A DNA stretch of 64,000 nt from Candidatus Microbacterium colombiense (GTDB lineage: Bacteria > Actinomycetota > Actinomycetes > Actinomycetales > Microbacteriaceae), in the NCBI GenBank assembly GCA_029203165.1, contig CP119308.1, positions 744,001-808,000 of the forward strand. The letters run 5' to 3'. Positions 1 to 9,272 of this stretch are shown one piece after another. The notes beneath the pieces are model-generated. The model was not told the origin of the DNA, ran no database searches, and worked only from the letters and a program-made list of their open reading frames with translations. The stretch's first letter is position 1. Every line of letters starts with the position of its first letter. The translations under genes were made by a program, and so were the position numbers.

Positions 1-1
1 G

Positions 2-553
2 GCCCAGCTCACCGGCGACACGGTGTGGGCGGATCGCGCGGCCGTCGCTGCGAACTTCGTGACCGCGATGCAGTCCGTCGACGGACACGTCGACACCGGC
101 ACACAGCTCGACGGCGCCACCGTGAACACCTACCCCGTGCCCCTCGACGCGCAGACCTGGAGCTACCTCGGCACCGGCGACGCGCGCTACGGTGCCGCCC
201 TCGACTGGACGCTCGCGAACCTCATCGCGACGGACGGCCCGTACAGCGGACCCTCCATCAGCGGCACCGACGTGTCGAAGGTCTGGTTCGAGGGGAGCGG
301 ACACCTGGCGCTGGCGCTGAAGCTGCGGGAAGGGCAGGGCGACGCGGCGCGCGCGGACTCGCTGCTCGCCGACATCCGTCTCGCCCAGCGCGATGCGCCC
401 AACGGCGACGGCAAGGGCATCGTCTCGACCTCGACCGACGGCCTCGACTCCGGCTTCGGCGACCTCTACTACGCGAGCCTGCACTCGGGCACGACGGCGT
501 GGTACCTGCTCGCTGCAGCGGGCGACAACCCGTTCCGGCTGCCCACCGGCTGA
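2..553 (+). CDS. C-terminal part of an alpha/alpha-toroid (six-hairpin glycosidase-like) protein, cut by window edge
   Basis: The frame is open from base 2 with no start, so the 5' end lies outside the window. About 183 residues are visible, ending at TGA 551-553. Segments such as WFEGSGHLALALKLR and SGFGDLYYASLHSGTTAWYLLAA, with evenly spaced aromatic and Gly residues, look like the helical hairpins of six-hairpin glycosidase-fold proteins that actinobacteria often secrete. The substrate cannot be told from this fragment, and the catalytic residues and any signal peptide would lie upstream. The gene is convergent with purQ and separated from it by about 60 bases. Confidence 0.6.
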   Translation, partial: AQLTGDTVWADRAAVAANFVTAMQSVDGHVDTGTQLDGATVNTYPVPLDAQTWSYLGTGDARYGAALDWTLANLIATDGPYSGPSISGTDVSKVWFEGSGHLALALKLREGQGDAARADSLLADIRLAQRDAPNGDGKGIVSTSTDGLDSGFGDLYYASLHSGTTAWYLLAAAGDNPFRLPTG

Positions 554-614
554 CCTGCGCGGGATGCCGCGACGCGCGCGTCACGCGGCGACGCGGGCTG
601 CGCTGTGCCGGGCG

Positions 615-1318
<704 letters not shown>

Positions 1319-1322
<4 letters not shown>

Positions 1323-1567
1323 TCGACGACCTCGATGCCGACGACGTCTTCGATCACGGAGTTGGAGAGCACTTCTTCGGCGACGCGGGTCGCCTCGGCG
1401 AGCAGCTCGTCGGTGACCTCGCCCTCGACGGTGAGCTCGAAGCGCTTGCCGATGCGCACATCGGTGAAGCCCTCGACGCCGAGGCGGGTGAACGCTCCGG
1501 CGACGGCCTTCCCCTGCGGGTCGAGCAGTTCGGGCTTGGGCATGACGTCGACGACGATGGTGGGCAT
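1319..1567 (-). CDS. purS: Phosphoribosylformylglycinamidine synthase subunit PurS
   Basis: 82 residues, full length for PurS, the small subunit that bridges PurL and PurQ in the FGAM synthase complex of Gram-positive bacteria. The ATG at 1567 begins MPTIVVDVMPKPELLDPQGK, a typical PurS N-terminus, and VRIGKRFELTVEG is the conserved strand. Longer readings of this frame run into apt-antisense sequence and are not real. It heads the purS-purQ operon with a 4-base overlap. The gap upstream holds a palindromic element (1659-1740). Confidence 0.95.
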
Positions 1568-1658
1568 GGAAGGCTCCAGAAGTCGCGGGAAGGCTGGCGC
1601 GCCCAGTCTACCGGCCCGCGCGCGGTGCCCTTCGCCCGCTGCTCTCTGCGCCGAGAAC

Positions 1659-1740
1659 GCCGAGTGCACGGGATGCTGCCCAGCGCACGGGGTGTCGACG
1701 TAGGGATGTCGTGCACTCGACGCGATCCCGTGTACTCGGC
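1659..1740. repeat. Intergenic palindromic element, class GCCGAGTGCACGG
   Basis: The left arm GCCGAGTGCACGGGAT (1659-1674) pairs with ATCCCGTGTACTCGGC (1725-1740), with one mismatch in 16. A related element with the same outer motif lies at 20008-20089. It sits between purS and apt, both on the minus strand, and has no coding potential of its own. Confidence 0.8.
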
Positions 1741-1749
1741 GGCCGCGGA

Positions 1750-2283
1750 TTACTCCGCGTGGAAGACGGTGTACAGGTCGCCGATGAGGTCGCGGCCGCC
1801 GAGGCCGTCGATCTCGAACAGCACCGAGATGCCGACCACGTGGCTGCCGAGCTGCTCGACCAACTGGCGCCCGGCGGCGAGCGTGCCCCCGGTCGCGAGC
1901 ACGTCGTCGATCAGCAGCACGCGGGATCCGGCGGGCAGGTCGTCGTGCATCTCGATCGTCGCGGTGCCGTACTCCAGCGCGTAGTCGATCGACGCCGCAG
2001 GGCGGGGGAGCTTGCCGGCCTTGCGGATCGGGATGAGGCCGGTGCCGGCGACCAGCGCGGCGGCGCTGGCCAGGATGAACCCGCGCGCCTCGATGCCGGC
2101 GATCACGTCGAACTGGCCGGCGAACGGCTCGATGATCGCCTCGGTGGTCACGCGCAGCGCCTCGGCGTCGGCGAGGAGCGGCGTGATGTCGCGGAAGACG
2201 ATGCCGGGTTCGGGGTAGTCCGGGATGCTGCGGATCAGAGTGGCGGCGCGGGTGAGGGCGGGGGAGAGTTCGGCTTCGGGCAC
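1750..2283 (-). CDS. apt: Adenine phosphoribosyltransferase
   Basis: 177 residues, normal for APRT, which salvages adenine plus PRPP to AMP in the cytosol. The PRPP-binding motif VLLIDDVLATGGT is near residue 120, and the N-terminal IRSIPDYPEPGIVFRDITPLL is the family signature. The start is GTG at 2283. It is transcribed in the same direction as purS-purQ, but 180 bases and a palindromic element separate them, so it is probably a separate unit. Biosynthesis and salvage genes lie side by side here. Confidence 0.97.
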   Translation of the reverse strand: MPEAELSPALTRAATLIRSIPDYPEPGIVFRDITPLLADAEALRVTTEAIIEPFAGQFDVIAGIEARGFILASAAALVAGTGLIPIRKAGKLPRPAASIDYALEYGTATIEMHDDLPAGSRVLLIDDVLATGGTLAAGRQLVEQLGSHVVGISVLFEIDGLGGRDLIGDLYTVFHAE

Positions 2284-2297
2284 CGGCCAAGGTTACC

Positions 2298-2389
2298 CGC
2301 GTTCATAACTCCGGAGAAATGACGCGGTTCCGGCCGAAAACGCCCATATCCGGGCCGATCTGCCGCGGTTTTGAGGAGTTATGAACGCG
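2298..2389. repeat. Intergenic palindromic element, class GTTCATAACTCC
   Basis: The arms are 15 bases and perfectly inverted: CGCGTTCATAACTCC (2298-2312) and GGAGTTATGAACGCG (2375-2389). The inner ends read CCGGAGAAA on the left and GGTTTTGA on the right. Members of the same class lie at 21422-21534, 21546-21622, 58635-58729 and 62181-62268. The element is in the divergent gap between apt and the sugar operon. Confidence 0.85.
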
Positions 2390-2421
2390 TAGCTGCGGAG
2401 ACTCGTGCCGAACCCGGCCGC

Positions 2422-2451
2422 TTGACAGCCATGGGAGCGCTCCCATACAGT
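2422..2451 (+). promoter_or_regulatory. Promoter of the cebEFG-type operon
   Basis: TTGACA (2422-2427) is a perfect -35 box. TACAGT (2446-2451), 18 bases downstream, is a fair -10 box. The first operator (2432-2445) fills the spacer, so a bound LacI protein would block RNA polymerase directly. Inferred by eye, not mapped. Confidence 0.6.
2432..2445. promoter_or_regulatory. CebR-type operator 1
   Basis: TGGGAGCGCTCCCA is a perfect 14-base palindrome (16 bases counting the flanking A/T). It is identical to the known binding site of CebR, the LacI-family cellobiose-utilisation repressor of Streptomyces. It lies between the -35 and -10 boxes. Confidence 0.92.
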
Positions 2452-2464
2452 GACTGATCAGTCG

Positions 2465-2478
2465 TGGGAGCGCTCCCA
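2465..2478. promoter_or_regulatory. CebR-type operator 2
   Basis: A second perfect TGGGAGCGCTCCCA, 33 bases (about three helical turns) from the first, with the symmetry extending to 18 bases (2463-2480). Two in-phase sites suggest cooperative binding by the LacI-family regulator encoded at 7365-8360. Confidence 0.92.
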
Positions 2479-2547
2479 CGACGCCCGACGCACCACCACC
2501 ACACCCGCACCACCACCCGCACGAACCCGCACACAAAGGAGTGAACC

Positions 2548-3858
2548 GTGAACACACGTGCCCGCACCCGCCTGCTGGCGGTCGCCGCCGCCGCATCCGT
2601 CTCCGCCCTCGCCCTGGCCGGCTGCTCGGCCAGCGCCGGAGACGCCGACGGACCCAGCGCTGATGAAGACGTCACGCTGACCGTCACCACCTTCGGCACC
2701 TTCGGCTACGAAGACCTGTACAAGGAGTACGAGAAGCTTCACCCGAACGTGAAGATCGAGGCGACCAACATCGACACCGGCGGCAACGCCCGTACCGACG
2801 CCTTCACCAAGATCGCCGCCGGCTCCGGCCTCAGCGACGTCGTCGCGATCGAGGAGGGCTGGCTCGGAGCGATCATGGACGTGTCCGACACCTTCGTCGA
2901 CCTGCGCGACTTCGGCATCGAGGACCGCAAGGCCGACTGGGTCGACTGGAAGTACGGCCAGGCGACGGATGCCGACGGCCGTGTGATCGGCTACGGCACC
3001 GACATCGGCCCGAGCGGCATCTGCTACAACGGCGCCGCGTTCGAGGCCGCTGGGCTGCCGAGCGACCGCGAGTCCGTCGCCGAGCTGCTGAACGGCGACT
3101 GGGAGAACTACTTCCAGGTCGGCGCCGACTACACCGCCAAGACCGGCAAGGCCTGGTACGACCACTCCGGCTTCGTCTGGAACGCCATGGTCAACCAGCT
3201 CGATGAGGGCTATTACACCGCTGACGGCGAGCTGAACGTCGAAGGCAACGACGAGCTCCAGGCGCGCTTCGAGCAACTCGGTGCCGCGACCGAGGGTGGT
3301 CAGTCGGCCGCGCAGACCGCGTGGGACTGGAACGGCGGCAAGTCGTTCGTCGACGGCACCTTCGCGACCTTCGTGTGCCCCGGATGGATGCTCGGCGTCG
3401 TGCAGGGTCAGGTCGAGGCCGGCGGCGGCGACGCCTCCACCGGATGGGACTTCGCCGATGTCTTCCCTGGCGGCGCAGCCAACTGGGGTGGCGCGTTCCT
3501 GTCGATCCCGGAGACTTCTGAGCACAAGGAGGCGGCCGCGGCACTCGCCGACTGGCTGACGCAGCCCGAGCAGCAGGTCAAGCAGTCCGCCGCGGCGGGC
3601 AACTTCCCGTCGACGATCAAGGCGCAGGAGACGCTGGCCGCCGATGCGACACCGAACGCGTTCTTCAATGACGCTCCCACCGGCGCGATCCTCGCCGAGC
3701 GTGCCAAGGGCGTCGTCGCGCAGTTCAAGGGCGCGGATGACTCCGTCATCCAGGAGAACGTCTTCGGTCCGGCTCTGAGCAGCCTCGACCGCGGCGAGAC
3801 CGACACCAAGGGTGCCTGGGATCAGGCCATCGGCCTGTTGAACGACCTGGTCGGCTGA
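2548..3858 (+). CDS. Sugar ABC transporter substrate-binding lipoprotein, CebE-like
   Basis: 436 residues. An N-terminal signal ends in lipobox LAGC (Cys26), so the protein should be lipid-anchored outside the membrane. The rest is a family 1 extracellular solute-binding fold (TVTTFGTFGYEDLYKEYEKLHP near the mature N-terminus). The GTG start at 2548 has AAAGGAG seven bases upstream. The perfect CebR-type boxes, two permeases, a GH1 beta-glucosidase and a LacI regulator downstream point to cellobiose or cello-oligosaccharides as substrate. No ATPase is encoded here, so a shared MsiK-type ATPase is likely used, as known for Streptomyces Ceb. The specificity is inferred from context. Confidence 0.9.
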   Translation: MNTRARTRLLAVAAAASVSALALAGCSASAGDADGPSADEDVTLTVTTFGTFGYEDLYKEYEKLHPNVKIEATNIDTGGNARTDAFTKIAAGSGLSDVVAIEEGWLGAIMDVSDTFVDLRDFGIEDRKADWVDWKYGQATDADGRVIGYGTDIGPSGICYNGAAFEAAGLPSDRESVAELLNGDWENYFQVGADYTAKTGKAWYDHSGFVWNAMVNQLDEGYYTADGELNVEGNDELQARFEQLGAATEGGQSAAQTAWDWNGGKSFVDGTFATFVCPGWMLGVVQGQVEAGGGDASTGWDFADVFPGGAANWGGAFLSIPETSEHKEAAAALADWLTQPEQQVKQSAAAGNFPSTIKAQETLAADATPNAFFNDAPTGAILAERAKGVVAQFKGADDSVIQENVFGPALSSLDRGETDTKGAWDQAIGLLNDLVG

Positions 3859-3870
3859 CCGCATCCCTCA

Positions 3871-3917
3871 CTTCGACAGGCTCAGTGGCCCAGCACTGGT
3901 CACTGAGCCTGTCGAAG
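3871..3917. repeat. REP-like hairpin between binding-protein and permease genes
   Basis: CTTCGACAGGCTCAGTGGCC (3871-3890) is inverted as GGTCACTGAGCCTGTCGAAG (3898-3917), 19 of 20 paired with a 7-base loop. The CTTCGACAGGCTCAG core is a widespread bacterial repetitive palindrome. Its place after the binding-protein gene resembles the E. coli malE-malF REP, which stabilises the upstream mRNA so that more binding protein than permease is made. That role here is inference. Confidence 0.85.
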
Positions 3918-3934
3918 CACCTAAGGACATACTC

Positions 3935-4987
3935 ATGACTCTCACCGCCCCGCCCGCGGCGCAGGAGCGCACGGCATCCACGACGGATGCCGCACCGAAG
4001 CGCTCCTGGCGCCATCGGCTCTCCCGCTTCGACCAGAACGCGTCGCCGTATCTCTACATCTCGCCGTTCTTCCTGCTGTTCGGGCTGGTCGGCCTGTTCC
4101 CGCTGCTGTACACGGTCTACGTGGCCGTGCACGATTGGGATCTGTTGAAGGGCGAGGGTGACTTCGTCGGCGCCGGCAACTTCATCGAGATCCTCGGCGA
4201 TGCGATGTTCTGGAATTCGATCGGCAACACGCTGAGCATCTTCCTGCTCTCCGCCATCCCGCAGCTCTCGATCGCCCTGCTGGTCGCCTACCTGCTCGAC
4301 CGCGGCCTGCGGGCGCCGACGTTCTGGCGCATGAGCGTGCTGATCCCGTTCGTGGTCACCCCGGTCGCGGTCGCCATCATCTTCTCCAGCATCTTCAACG
4401 AGGCCGACGGCCTGGCCAACAACCTCCTGAACCTCATCGGCATCGCGGATCAGGAGTGGAAGCACAACACCGCGCTCTCGCACATCGCGATCGCCGTGAT
4501 GGTGAACTTCCGCTGGACCGGCTACAACGCCCTGATCCTCCTCGCGGCGATGCAGGCCGTGCCGCGCGACCTCTACGAATCCGCCGCCCTCGACGGTGCC
4601 GGTGCGGGACGCCGCTTCTTCTCGATCACGATCCCCACGATCCGCCCGACGCTGATCTTCGTCATCATCACCGCCACGATCGGTGGACTGCAGATCTTCG
4701 CCGAACCGCGCCTGTTCGACGTCTCGACGGCCGGGGGAATCGGCGGCAGCGATCGGCAGTTCCAGACCACCGTGCTGTTCCTGTGGGAGCTCGCCTTCTT
4801 CCGCCGCAACCTCGGCGAGGCATCGGCCGTGGCGATCCTGCTGTTCCTGCTGATCGTCGGCATCGGCGTGATCAACTTCCTCATCTCGCGACGCATCTCC
4901 ACCGGCGACGCCCCGAAGAACCGCGCCGCGCGCCGCCGCACGCGGGCTACCAGCAAAGCCGCAGCCGGCCAGAAGGACGCACGATGA
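3935..4987 (+). CDS. Sugar ABC transporter permease, CebF-like
   Basis: 350 residues, a MalF/UgpA-type inner-membrane permease of the binding-protein-dependent family. Membrane segments begin near residue 42 (YLYISPFFLLFGLVGLFPLLYTVY). The EAA-loop signature LYESAALDGAGAGRRFFSITIP near residue 215 would contact the ATPase. The ATG at 3935 follows the REP-like hairpin. The stop overlaps the next permease start (ATGA). The C-terminal tail is rich in Arg, Lys and Ala and should be cytosolic. Confidence 0.93.
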   Translation: MTLTAPPAAQERTASTTDAAPKRSWRHRLSRFDQNASPYLYISPFFLLFGLVGLFPLLYTVYVAVHDWDLLKGEGDFVGAGNFIEILGDAMFWNSIGNTLSIFLLSAIPQLSIALLVAYLLDRGLRAPTFWRMSVLIPFVVTPVAVAIIFSSIFNEADGLANNLLNLIGIADQEWKHNTALSHIAIAVMVNFRWTGYNALILLAAMQAVPRDLYESAALDGAGAGRRFFSITIPTIRPTLIFVIITATIGGLQIFAEPRLFDVSTAGGIGGSDRQFQTTVLFLWELAFFRRNLGEASAVAILLFLLIVGIGVINFLISRRISTGDAPKNRAARRRTRATSKAAAGQKDAR

Positions 4988-5871
4988 CCGCCACCCAGGC
5001 ACTGAGTGTGCCCGAGAAGCTCCGCCGCCGCAGCACGTCACTCGGCACCGCCGGCATCGGCAGCCGTCCCGGCTTCCTCACCTACGGTCTGCTCGCGGCC
5101 TTCATCATCGGCAGCGTCTATCCGCTGTGGTGGTCGGTCGTGGTCGCCAGCGGCACCAACGCCACCCGCGGCGAGACGTTGCCTCTGCTCCCCGGCGGTA
5201 ACTTCTTCACGAACGCCGCGAAGGTGTTCGATGCGATCCCGTTCTGGCTGGCCCTGGGCAACTCGTTCCTGATCTCGGCCATCATCACGATCTCGGTCGT
5301 GACGTTCTCCACCCTTGCGGGCTACGCCTTCGCGAAGCTCAGGTTCAAGGGACGCGAGGGGCTCATGATCTTCGTGATCGCGACCATGGCGATCCCGACG
5401 CAGCTGGGCATCATCCCGCTGTTCATGGTGATGCGCGAGCTCGGCTGGACCGGCACGATCGGCGCCGTGATCGTGCCGACGCTGGTCACCGCATTCGGCG
5501 TCTTCTTCATGCGGCAGTACCTGGTCGACGTCATCCCGGATGAGTTGATCGAGGCGGCGCGGATGGACGGCGCGAACCAGTTCCGCACCTTCCTCACCGT
5601 CGGCATCCCGGCGGCGCGTCCTGCCATGGCGATCCTCGGACTCTTCACCTTCATGACCGCGTGGACCGACTACCTGTGGCCGCTCATCGTGCTCTCCCCG
5701 CAGAACCCGACGCTGCAGACCGCACTCAGCCAGCTGCAGTCCGGCTACTACATCGACTACTCGATCGTGCTCGCCGGCGCGGTGCTCGCGACCCTTCCGC
5801 TTCTCGTGCTCTTCGTGGTCGCGGGACGCCAGCTGGTCAGTGGCATCATGGCCGGCGCGGTGAAAGGATGA
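4984..5871 (+). CDS. Sugar ABC transporter permease, CebG-like
   Basis: 295 residues, the MalG-type partner of the preceding permease. It has about six membrane segments starting at FLTYGLLAAFIIGSVYPLWWSV, and an EAA loop LIEAARMDGANQFRTFLTVG near residue 190. The start is the ATG at 4984, overlapping the cebF-like stop by 4 bases. Its own stop overlaps the spacer to the glucosidase, so the three genes are translationally coupled. The frame can be read much further upstream, but that part is a shadow of the first permease. Confidence 0.93.
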   Translation: MTATQALSVPEKLRRRSTSLGTAGIGSRPGFLTYGLLAAFIIGSVYPLWWSVVVASGTNATRGETLPLLPGGNFFTNAAKVFDAIPFWLALGNSFLISAIITISVVTFSTLAGYAFAKLRFKGREGLMIFVIATMAIPTQLGIIPLFMVMRELGWTGTIGAVIVPTLVTAFGVFFMRQYLVDVIPDELIEAARMDGANQFRTFLTVGIPAARPAMAILGLFTFMTAWTDYLWPLIVLSPQNPTLQTALSQLQSGYYIDYSIVLAGAVLATLPLLVLFVVAGRQLVSGIMAGAVKG

Positions 5872-5876
5872 CGTTC

Positions 5877-7307
5877 ATGACCCGCCCCTTCCCCGAGAAC
5901 TTCCTCTTCGGCGCCGCGACCGCCGCGTATCAGATCGAGGGTGCGGCCTTCGAGGACGGCCGGACGGCGTCGATCTGGGATGCGTTCTCGCGGGTTCCCG
6001 GTGCCGTCATCGGCGGCGACAACGGCGATGTCGCCTGCGACCACTATCACCGCTACGGCGAAGATGTGGCGCTGATGACCGAGCTCGGCCTGCAGACCTA
6101 TCGCTTCTCGACCTCGTGGTCACGTGTGCGCCCCGACGGCGGCGCGGTGAACCCCGCGGGCGTCGACTTCTACGAACGGCTGGTCGACTCGCTGCTCGAC
6201 GCCGACATCCTGCCCTGGCTCACGCTGTACCACTGGGACATGCCGCAGGCACTGCAGGAGAAGGGCGGTTGGACGAACCGCGACACGGTCGACCGGTTCC
6301 TCGAGTACGCCGGCACCATGCATGACGCCCTCGGCGACCGGGTGAACGTGTGGACCACGCTGAACGAGCCGTGGTGCTCATCCTTCCTCTCCTACACCGG
6401 AGGCGAGCACGCGCCGGGTCACACGAGCGTGGCGGAGGGGCTGCTGGCCTCGCACCACCTGCTGCTGGCCCACGGCGAGACCGTGCGGGAGTTCCGCCGC
6501 CGCGACGCGTCGCTCAATCTCGGCATCACGCTCAACCACACGGTCGCCGACGCGGTGGATCCGCAGAATCACGGTGACGTCGACGCGGCCCGCCGCATCG
6601 ACGGGCAGTTCAACCGCTGGTTCCTCGACCCGATCTATCGGGGCGCGTACCCGGCGGACATCGTCGAGGACATCAGGGCGGTGGATGCGGATGCCGTCGC
6701 GCAGTTCGAGGCGGCGATCCACGAGGGCGACCTCGAGACCATCTCCCAGCACATCGACACGCAGGGCGTGAACTACTACCACGGCGACTTCCTGTCGGGG
6801 ACGGCGCCCGCCCAGGCGGCGGTCGAGAGCGTGCCCGACACCGAGCGCACGGTGCGCAGCCCTTATCCGTCGTTCGAGAACATCCACAACGTCGAGCGGG
6901 GTCTGCCGCGCACGGCGCAGAACTGGGAGGTGCAGCCCGAGGGGCTGACCCGGCTGCTGCAGCGCGTGTGGACCGAGTACGCCGAACCCGCGGGCACCGT
7001 GCTGTACATGACCGAGAACGGCGCGGCGTACGACGACGTCGCAGTGGTGGAGGACGGCGCGACGCGCGTGCACGACGTCGACCGCACCGAGTTCCTGCGC
7101 CTGCACCTGGGTGCCGTGCTGGATGCCGCGGACGCCGGTGTCGACGTGCGCGGCTACTTCTACTGGTCGATGTTCGACAACTACGAATGGGCCTGGGGGT
7201 ACGACAAGCGCTTCGGCATCGTGCGCGTGGACTATGACACCCAGGAGCGGAGTCTGAAGGACTCCGGTCGGGAGTACGCTCGCATCATCGCCGCACGCAG
7301 CCTCTGA
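5877..7307 (+). CDS. GH1 beta-glucosidase (BglC-like)
   Basis: 476 residues, full length for glycoside hydrolase family 1. The acid/base Glu164 is in TLNEP and the nucleophile Glu380 in YMTENGAAYDD. The N-terminal FPENFLFGAATAAYQIEGA and C-terminal YFYWSMFDNYEWAWGY are the family's sugar-binding signatures. There is no signal peptide, so it acts in the cytosol and should split imported cellobiose to glucose. I chose the ATG at 5877 because GAAAGGA (5862-5868) is ideally spaced. The ATG at 5868 overlaps the upstream stop and gives 479 residues. It is the last catabolic gene of the ceb-like operon. Confidence 0.95.
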   Translation: MTRPFPENFLFGAATAAYQIEGAAFEDGRTASIWDAFSRVPGAVIGGDNGDVACDHYHRYGEDVALMTELGLQTYRFSTSWSRVRPDGGAVNPAGVDFYERLVDSLLDADILPWLTLYHWDMPQALQEKGGWTNRDTVDRFLEYAGTMHDALGDRVNVWTTLNEPWCSSFLSYTGGEHAPGHTSVAEGLLASHHLLLAHGETVREFRRRDASLNLGITLNHTVADAVDPQNHGDVDAARRIDGQFNRWFLDPIYRGAYPADIVEDIRAVDADAVAQFEAAIHEGDLETISQHIDTQGVNYYHGDFLSGTAPAQAAVESVPDTERTVRSPYPSFENIHNVERGLPRTAQNWEVQPEGLTRLLQRVWTEYAEPAGTVLYMTENGAAYDDVAVVEDGATRVHDVDRTEFLRLHLGAVLDAADAGVDVRGYFYWSMFDNYEWAWGYDKRFGIVRVDYDTQERSLKDSGREYARIIAARSL

Positions 7308-7364
7308 GCTCGGGTGGCGCGGGTCCGCATCATCTCGGCCCCGCTGTCAGACCAGAGGAGAACC

Positions 7365-8360
7365 GTGTCGTCACGAGCGACCATCGAAGAAGTCGCGTCG
7401 GCCGCGGGGGTCTCGCGATCGACCGTGTCGCGGGTCGTGAACGGTTCGACCGCGGTCAGCCCTGAGGCCCTCGTGGCGGTCAGGGCCGCGATCGAGCAGC
7501 TCAGCTATGTGCCCAATCGTGCGGCGCGATCGCTGGCCTCGAATCAGACGCAGGCGATCGCCCTGATCATCCCCGAGGACACGACCCGGTTCTTCGGCGA
7601 CCCCTTCTTCGCGGCGATCGTGGCCGGCATCACGGGCGCGCTGCGCGCCTCGGACTACCTCCTCAACCTGCTGATCGCGAGCGACGATCCGGGCGACAAG
7701 ATGACCAGCTTCGTGCGCAACGGCGGTGTCGACGGCGCGCTGATCGTCTCGCACCACACGAGCGACGCGTACATCGAGCGCATCGCCGAGGCGATCCCGG
7801 TCGTCTACGGCGGTCGCCCGGTGCGGCGGCATGAGGGCGACTACGTGGTCGATGTCGACAACGTGGCAGGAGCGAGGTCGGCGACGCGGCGGCTGATCGA
7901 CATCGGCCGCGTGAACATCGCGACGATCTCGGGCACTCCCACGATGCGCTCCTCGATGGATCGCATGCAGGGCTTCCGCGATGCGCTGACGGATGCCGGG
8001 TTGCGGCCGTTCGCGGAGGAGGCGGGCGACTACAGCGAGTCGAGCGGCGCCGATGCCGCGCGGCGCATCCTCGCCGCGGGCCGTCCCGATGCGATCTTCG
8101 TCGCGAGCGACCTGATGGCGCGCGGTGCGCTGACCGTGCTGCGGTCCGCCGGGCTGCGCGTGCCGGAAGACATCGCGCTGGTCGGATTCGACGATTCGCC
8201 GGTCGCCATCTCGACCGATCCGCCCCTCACCACGATGCGCCAGCCGATGTACGCGCAGGGTGAGGCGATGGCCGGCGTGCTGCTGTCACGGCTGGCCGGT
8301 CGTGACCCCGCGCACACGACCATCCTGCCGACCGAGCTCGTGGTGCGCGCCTCGGCCTGA
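7365..8360 (+). CDS. LacI-family transcriptional regulator, CebR-like
   Basis: 331 residues. The N-terminal helix-turn-helix is TIEEVASAAGVSRSTVSRVV, with a hinge near residue 50-60, followed by a periplasmic-binding-like sensor domain (VPEDIALVGFDDSPVAI near residue 265). The GTG start at 7365 follows GAGGAG; the frame could begin at 7314, but that lacks a site and adds no conserved sequence. It is placed directly after the glucosidase and is probably the repressor that binds the two TGGGAGCGCTCCCA boxes at 2432 and 2465. The cello-oligosaccharide inducer is inferred. Confidence 0.93.
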   Translation: MSSRATIEEVASAAGVSRSTVSRVVNGSTAVSPEALVAVRAAIEQLSYVPNRAARSLASNQTQAIALIIPEDTTRFFGDPFFAAIVAGITGALRASDYLLNLLIASDDPGDKMTSFVRNGGVDGALIVSHHTSDAYIERIAEAIPVVYGGRPVRRHEGDYVVDVDNVAGARSATRRLIDIGRVNIATISGTPTMRSSMDRMQGFRDALTDAGLRPFAEEAGDYSESSGADAARRILAAGRPDAIFVASDLMARGALTVLRSAGLRVPEDIALVGFDDSPVAISTDPPLTTMRQPMYAQGEAMAGVLLSRLAGRDPAHTTILPTELVVRASA

Positions 8361-8519
8361 GCGCCCCGCGGACACCGGGTGAACACGGGCGCGAACCGCC
8401 GCCCCCTCCAGGACAGGTCCGCACCCGTGCGTCTGTGGTCGGCGGCTCAGAGGCCGCCGAGAGTGCGCAGGATGTCGCCGCCGAAACAGGCGGGATGCGG
8501 TCGCTGCCCCGATTCTTAG

Positions 8520-8547
8520 ATTGAACGTATATTCAATGAGTAATCTA
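8520..8547. promoter_or_regulatory. Candidate TetR operator
   Basis: ATTGAA-CGTATA-TTCAAT (8520-8537) is an 18-base inverted repeat with a 6-base centre. It overlaps a second, wider pair, TAGATT (8517-8522) and AATCTA (8542-8547). It is the only AT-rich patch upstream of the TetR gene at 8603 and fits autoregulation. The rest of this 240-base gap (8361-8519) shows only a small hairpin (GGCGGC/GCCGCC). Confidence 0.6.
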
Positions 8548-8602
8548 TAGGGCGAGGGGATCGTTCCGGTAGTCGTCCGGTCCTTCGAGGAGGTGGTACC
8601 GC

Positions 8603-9271
8603 GTGGCCAGATCCGAAGAGCAGAACCGTGTCGCCCGTGAGCGCGCCCGGGAGGTCATCCTCGATGCGGCGATCGAGACGTTCGCCGAACGCGGCGTCTC
8701 GGGCGCCAGCATCGCCGACATCACCCGTCGCGCGGGCGTGGCGCAGGGCTTGGTCAACTATCACTTCGGCGGCAAGGAGCAGCTGATCGTCGCCGTCATC
8801 GACCGCTGGTTCGACGCACTGTTCGAACTCCCGCAGATCCCAGGCACCGCGGATCAGCGCCTGGGCGGAGTGATCGACGGCGCCGTGATGGCAACCGGCT
8901 ACGCGCTCCCTCTGCAGCGGGCGGTGCTGGCCATGCAGCAGCAACCGATGACGCATAGACTCTTCGCCGAAGCCGAGGAGCGGCATGCCGCGCGCGCCTT
9001 TGTCGCCGAGGAATCGGTGCGCGACATCTTCCGCGAGCGCGGCGCCGCCGATCCCTCCCTCGAGGAGATCATGCTGCGAAGCACACTCGAGGGCATCCTC
9101 GTGAAGTACGCCGTGTACGGCGACGCGTTCCCGCTGGAAGATGCGCGACTGTGGGTGCGTCGGCTGTACGGGCTGCCTGATCCTGCCGAACCACTCCCGC
9201 TCGGCGTCCCTCCGCGCGAGGGAGAGTTGCGTCTGCGCGCGATGAGCGCCGTGCGGGAGCCGTCGGAGTAG
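8603..9271 (+). CDS. TetR-family transcriptional regulator
   Basis: 222 residues. The TetR N-terminal helix-turn-helix is at about residues 15-60 (AIETFAERGVSGASIADITRRAGVAQGLVNYHFGGKEQL), and the C-terminal ligand domain is of the BetI-like size class. The GTG start at 8603 is preceded by GAGGAGG. It ends 1 base before the stop of the nucleobase permease on the opposite strand, so the two converge and need not share a function. Its ligand cannot be predicted. An operator candidate lies just upstream. Confidence 0.9.
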   Translation: MARSEEQNRVARERAREVILDAAIETFAERGVSGASIADITRRAGVAQGLVNYHFGGKEQLIVAVIDRWFDALFELPQIPGTADQRLGGVIDGAVMATGYALPLQRAVLAMQQQPMTHRLFAEAEERHAARAFVAEESVRDIFRERGAADPSLEEIMLRSTLEGILVKYAVYGDAFPLEDARLWVRRLYGLPDPAEPLPLGVPPREGELRLRAMSAVREPSE

Positions 9272-9272
9272 A

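Noticed and set aside
2458..3864. A long minus-strand frame opposite the CebE-like gene
   Set aside because: It is opposite a clear lipoprotein and shows no family signature.
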